Shown in pieces: positions 59,576-64,000 of a DNA stretch of 64,000 bases. Each line of letters opens with the position of its first letter. Position 1 is the stretch's first letter. Source of the DNA: Gnetum montanum (Eukaryota; Streptophyta; Gnetopsida; Gnetales; Gnetaceae); NCBI GenBank assembly GCA_015680685.1, contig MNCI01025002.1, forward strand, positions 287,108 to 351,107. Reading direction: 5' to 3'. The notes under the pieces were generated by a model, which was given only the letters and a program-made list of their open reading frames with translations, was not told the DNA's origin and made no database searches. A program made the translations under genes and the position numbers.

Positions 59576-62500
59576 ATCCTCCCCCACACAAAGAAGTGAC
59601 GTCCTCGGAGCAAAGCCTAGGATAGCTTCGAGTGTACACTTCTAAATGGGTTCGGAACTTCGTCAACTTCGAGGATCCGTCAACTCCTTAGATGCCAAGC
59701 TTGAAGGAAGGTACCAATCCCAACACCTAATACGTCCTTCCATCCAATGCTTTGCATGAAACACAAGGGCAAGTGGAGGAAACCCAAGACTTCCCTTCTC
59801 TATACGAGCGGGAGAGTCCAACCCAAAGGGCCAACGTCTCTAAGACGTCCCCTAGATCCATCCCTTTTGAGGGTCTAAAGACATATCTTCTTGCGTAAAC
59901 CCATACTTATGCAAGAAGACAGCTCCTCTTCTACAAGTCCCACCGAGTTCCTCTGTGGATGGCATCTCAGCACCCATTGATTTTTTTTTTCTTTTTTTTT
60001 CTTTTTTTTTTGAGGGCTCACCAGGGCCACTACCCATGGTGAGGGACTTGGGAACATCACACCGAGAGGGAGGACATGCTTCTAAGAGCCATGTCTCCAC
60101 AAGCAACTCATGCTTGCCAGAACTCCATGTTCTGCTACTCGCATCAAGACCCATGGGGTCTCACCAGTGCAACCATCTAAGCACTGATTCCACATGCATC
60201 GGTACCATGCACATTCTCTTTTTCTCATCATGTTTGTTCAAGCTGGTATGAAGGGCGTCAAGTATGTTCGCCCTTACAAACAAGGTACAAGGGCAGATCT
60301 TTTGAGCTTGACCTTGCCGTCTACAGACACCAACATCGCATGTCTCAATTCATCATTCATCATTCCATAGTATTCCAACGAGAGAGAAGATCCAAAAATC
60401 TGTTTGGAAACTTCTCCAAGAGGTTAACATACAACAAGCCCCAACTATCAACAACACCTCATGTGATTGTCCAACATCGAGAATGCCCGTTCGAATGTTA
60501 GAACAAGGGAGGGTCAATTGGGTAGCCAACCCCATGACAATCCTCCATCACCTCTCATATCAACCATAAGCACACCATCAAATGCAACCTTAATATCCTG
60601 TTCATGGAGAAGGATCACCCACAACTATCACATGCAAGCTATCCATCAACTCCAAGTTATGGGACAAGCACCATTTTTTGAACACAAGGTCTAGGAACAA
60701 ATATAGAGTCACCTCAGAGAGTAACCAGATCATGAATTCTCTGAGGAACATCAACATTCTCAGAATTTGCATTTCCCTACTACATCAAGAACGACTACCA
60801 GTCTCACGATCAACACCTTTCAATAGATTTTGCACTTGCAGGAAGGATCCTCTTTGGGAGGTTTCTTCCATAGGTAAGTATAGCAACCCAGCTACACCTT
60901 ACCCCTCATACATGCCCAAGTAGTCAATATAGCCAATAGAACCATATCATGGAACTGTCACCAGCTAAGGGAAGACATGGATTCACAAGTCTTACCCAAA
61001 TTCAATTTTCACCTGGAGATCAACTGAAGACACCAAGCATTTTTTTGTTTCATCTTAGGAGATCTAGGTTTTTGTTTTATACATCTCAGTCAAGCCTGTT
61101 TACATCAATTTGTGGTGGACAAGGCCGCACCACTACCTATTGTCATTTAACCCAAACAATAGACACAAGTCGACAACAACATCTTGCCCATAGGAGGACC
61201 AGGTCCTCAAGATAGTTTTTACATGGAATGGGCTTTCATCAACATCATTTACAACTCAAACACAACACAATTCATCCTCACAGGGTTTACAACAAGGATG
61301 GTCTACTAGAGAACCCCAACAAGAAAGTTCCTCTGAAGACCCCAAAACTACGAGAGTACACAAGATCATGCCTTGCCTACAAGAAGAGCAATATGTATCT
61401 TTAATTTACATCAACAACATGACCTCACAAAGGAGGTTGCATGAATTTCACCAGGGTAACAACATTCTGTCTCTGAGAACAAGCCCCATGAGTTCACGGA
61501 CATAGGACCACAGCTAGGAACAAGTCCCAAATATCAACTGCTTATAGGAGACGACCGTCTTAATACCACCTGCCTTATTATTTCAAGAACTGAAGAGGGC
61601 ATCCATTGAAATGGAGAATGATCCCTCATGATCAACTCTGCTATCCCACCAAGGAGATGAGAACACCAACATGAATTAACATCACACTAGAGACATGGGG
61701 ACAATACATTAGGGAGGGACTGTGTGATACATTAGTGTCCATAAGGGACAAGTACATGGGAAAATTCAGCAAGACACCATAGCCTCTTAGGCACAACGAG
61801 TCCCCAATCACAGAATCCCATAATAGACAACAAACACACCAATAAGTCCCAATCTATGAGAGCGCATCCTAGCTCTCCAAAGCACCAAAAGTAATTAGTC
61901 ACGAGAGCCCACCAACATGCACAAATCATTAGAAACCCCCAATCATGAGAGCATCAGCTCAAGTGTTTTGGGCACATTCAAGCCCACCAAGCAAGGCCAC
62001 CAAGAGAAATCACAATTTCTGTATCTGTAACGTCATTTATTTAAGGATGGACCACCATCCCAATCATTTGGACAACTACCCCACGATCACCTCCAACATG
62101 GAAGAGCAAGTCTATGTGCCACTACCCAGAATTCTACTCAAATCCACCATTAGACATCACATTGATTTGAATTTCAATCACCATCGATCATCCGTGGACA
62201 AGATCATTGCTAGTCCAGGAACACAAGAAAATGTGTTCCTAAGATTTGTCCTATCCCAAGGATGTTCACCAAGCATACACCATCCTAGCACGCCAACATC
62301 ATCAAGAACACATGGCACCAGTTCAAGAGCATAATGGGCAAGGACATGCCCTGGTCCGTTCATTACAACACCGTATCACAACGGAAGCATTTCTCATGAG
62401 GTTTTCAGTAGAATTATACATCAAGGCACAAAGGCCATTTACAACATATATCAAGGATGCTCCAAAACAAGCACCAGGAAGACACCACACATCAAGCTTG

Positions 62501-64000
62501 GCCTTGTCACAGTGTGTGGCATAGGCCTACAACCAGGAGACAACTGAGTCACATAGGCAATACATCCAGCACTTTTGAGTGCATACACTCGAATTGAGAA
62601 TATCACAAGGATACATTTCGCACACCCAAGGATCGGATTACATTCATATATGAGAACATACATGGTATTTGCGAATGCTATCCAAGCCTAAAAGGCTATA
62701 GGACAACTACCAAGGCTATAGGCTGGAAGATTTAGGCCACCAAGAGCATACCAAGAAAGAACCATGCTATTTTGAGAAAAACCTGTCTCTATCACGAAGC
62801 ATAAACGATCATCGGTCATTGCACCACCATCTCAAAAGATACATGATCTACCGTCACACTGAACCAACTGCACGAGTAACCTCGAACGAAAATGATTCGA
62901 GACACGAACGCAACGATCAAATAACGAAACACACCAACTGAGTATCCACCATCCTACCATAGTGGGACCTCATTGCATTGGCCACTCCTGGGCCATCAGT
63001 ATCCGGCATGGCCAAGGATACCATTTCATGCCATATGCTAGCCCAATATCTGTAGGGTCTAGGATAGATCACCGTCCTCTATTAGTGCTCCCCCAGCACT
63101 GAGAGGCAAACAAATCATGATGTACCTGCTGATCCATCATAGCCAAGGTACTGATAAATCCACAACCCAATGTTGGGATTCTGAGACCAAATAATTAGTT
63201 CATGAAGGTCTCAGGAGCACATATCTTCCCCATAAATATAGTGCTCACAGAATCAACTAAGGTCATCACTGGCTTCATCTTTATACCTGTGCTACCTACA
63301 AACACTGAGACACAAGCTCAGAAACATAGAAGTTAGCAGGAACACGATTAGCACATCAGCCTCATTCACAACCATCAAGCATGATCACATAACAAAGAGA
63401 TTTCACTCTTGCGCATCATAAAATTCAAGACCTCAACATGTATAGAGATCAATCATGCAAAACATTGATGGAGGAATTCGATCCACACTCGAACAAACTA
63501 TTTCATCATGAGACATACCAAGAGAGAGATAACACACTCTCAGAATTTCAAGATTCATACACAACAATCATACCCAGCAACTAACACTGGCCTCAACCAG
63601 GACCAAAATTTCAACACACTTGTATGAGTCATGGGCAATAGACAATCGTCAACTCAACCCAAAAATAAGGCAGAAGACCAAGGTCTATCCAACAACAAGT
63701 CTGCATCAAACCAATTCTCACAACAACGAGCAACATCACTGAGGATGCTTTCACAAGAAGACTCTTATCAAACAAGGTGAGGTCTTAACAAGAACCAACA
63801 ATAGGATGACCCACATCAATAGTCTTTGAATCAAAGTGACCAAGAAATGTCACCAATCAAAATAGTGATGCCACAAGCCCAAGGGCAACACCACCAGCTC
63901 AACAAGGGAGCTCAACTCACAAAGATTAACAATAAGGGCAATCATGCCTCATGCACAAGAAGTTGTCAAACAAGACAACAAACATTTGGCTTTGGGATGA
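59576..64000. mobile_element. Element J internal region, unclassified repeat
   Basis: This sequence is clearly richer in C and G than the rest of the window, and from about 60300 it is strongly A/C-rich on the plus strand. No gag, protease, RT or integrase motif is legible in any frame. ORFs are short and show no family pattern. Together with the LTR-like end at 59575 it looks like the noncoding internal region of a large LTR element, but classification is open. Confidence 0.4.
59981..60011. repeat. T-rich run with 10-bp periodicity
   Basis: T10-C-T9-C-T10. On the minus strand it is an A-rich purine tract inside element J. Confidence 0.9.

Noticed and set aside
59852-60154. 100-codon minus-strand open frame with a Lys-rich run
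   Set aside because: The Lys run is the A-rich tract at 59981-60011; no family pattern is visible on either side.

Overview
This is a stretch of plant nuclear DNA with no bacterial-type gene organisation. It is AT-rich and almost entirely made of old, nested LTR retrotransposons of the Ty3/Gypsy superfamily, plus a Ty1/Copia fragment. One decayed host gene, for a plant-type uracil phosphoribosyltransferase split into nine recognisable exons, lies near the right end. The mix of heavily mutated, nested Athila- and Tat-like elements and sparse genes suggests a large-genome seed plant, perhaps a gymnosperm; the species is inference only. I name the elements A to J from left to right.

Layout: A (1-9619, minus) has a partial 3' LTR at the window edge, an extra ORF, protease, gag and a 5' LTR. 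B (10505 to about 14340, minus) is a 3' LTR plus a homologue of the same extra ORF. C (about 17700-20950, minus) is a Tat/Ogre-like pol with integrase, an archaeal-type RNase H and RT, flanked on the right by a roughly 190-bp tandem repeat array (21840-23487). D (23488-25387, plus) is an RT/RNase H fragment. E (minus) is split into 25388-28351 and 45445-46457 by element F. F (28352-45444, plus, perfect 5-bp target duplication ACCAT) carries gag, protease, RT, RNase H and integrase, and is itself split by G. G (31504-38924, plus) carries only gag and protease. H (46458-48619) is a tandemly duplicated Copia RT fragment. I (48625-55670, minus, perfect target duplication CCTTA) is a second gag-protease-only element. 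The host gene spans 56887 to about 59170 (minus). J (59222-64000) is a GC-richer repeat with one candidate LTR end.

Elements A, E, F, G and I form one Athila-like family. Their LTRs open with TGATGA or TGATAA-type termini and close with TCA. A primer binding site matching plant tRNA-Asp lies one base inside the 5' LTR. They share a Gag with an unusual short Cys/His knuckle, and most keep a DLG- or DIG-type protease. Only F (and fragment D) shows RT and integrase sequence. A, G and I go straight from protease to the 3' untranslated region, so they look like non-autonomous gag-protease derivatives that depended on a partner such as F. The U3 region of G and I carries palindromes with a GATATC core, spaced about 14-20 bp, just upstream of the TATA box.

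Every retroelement coding region is broken by stops or frameshifts. Two single-N gaps (30837, 31854) are each flanked by an exact 42-bp duplication, which marks unmerged contig overlaps rather than biology. I found no rRNA, tRNA, CRISPR array or intact protein-coding gene.
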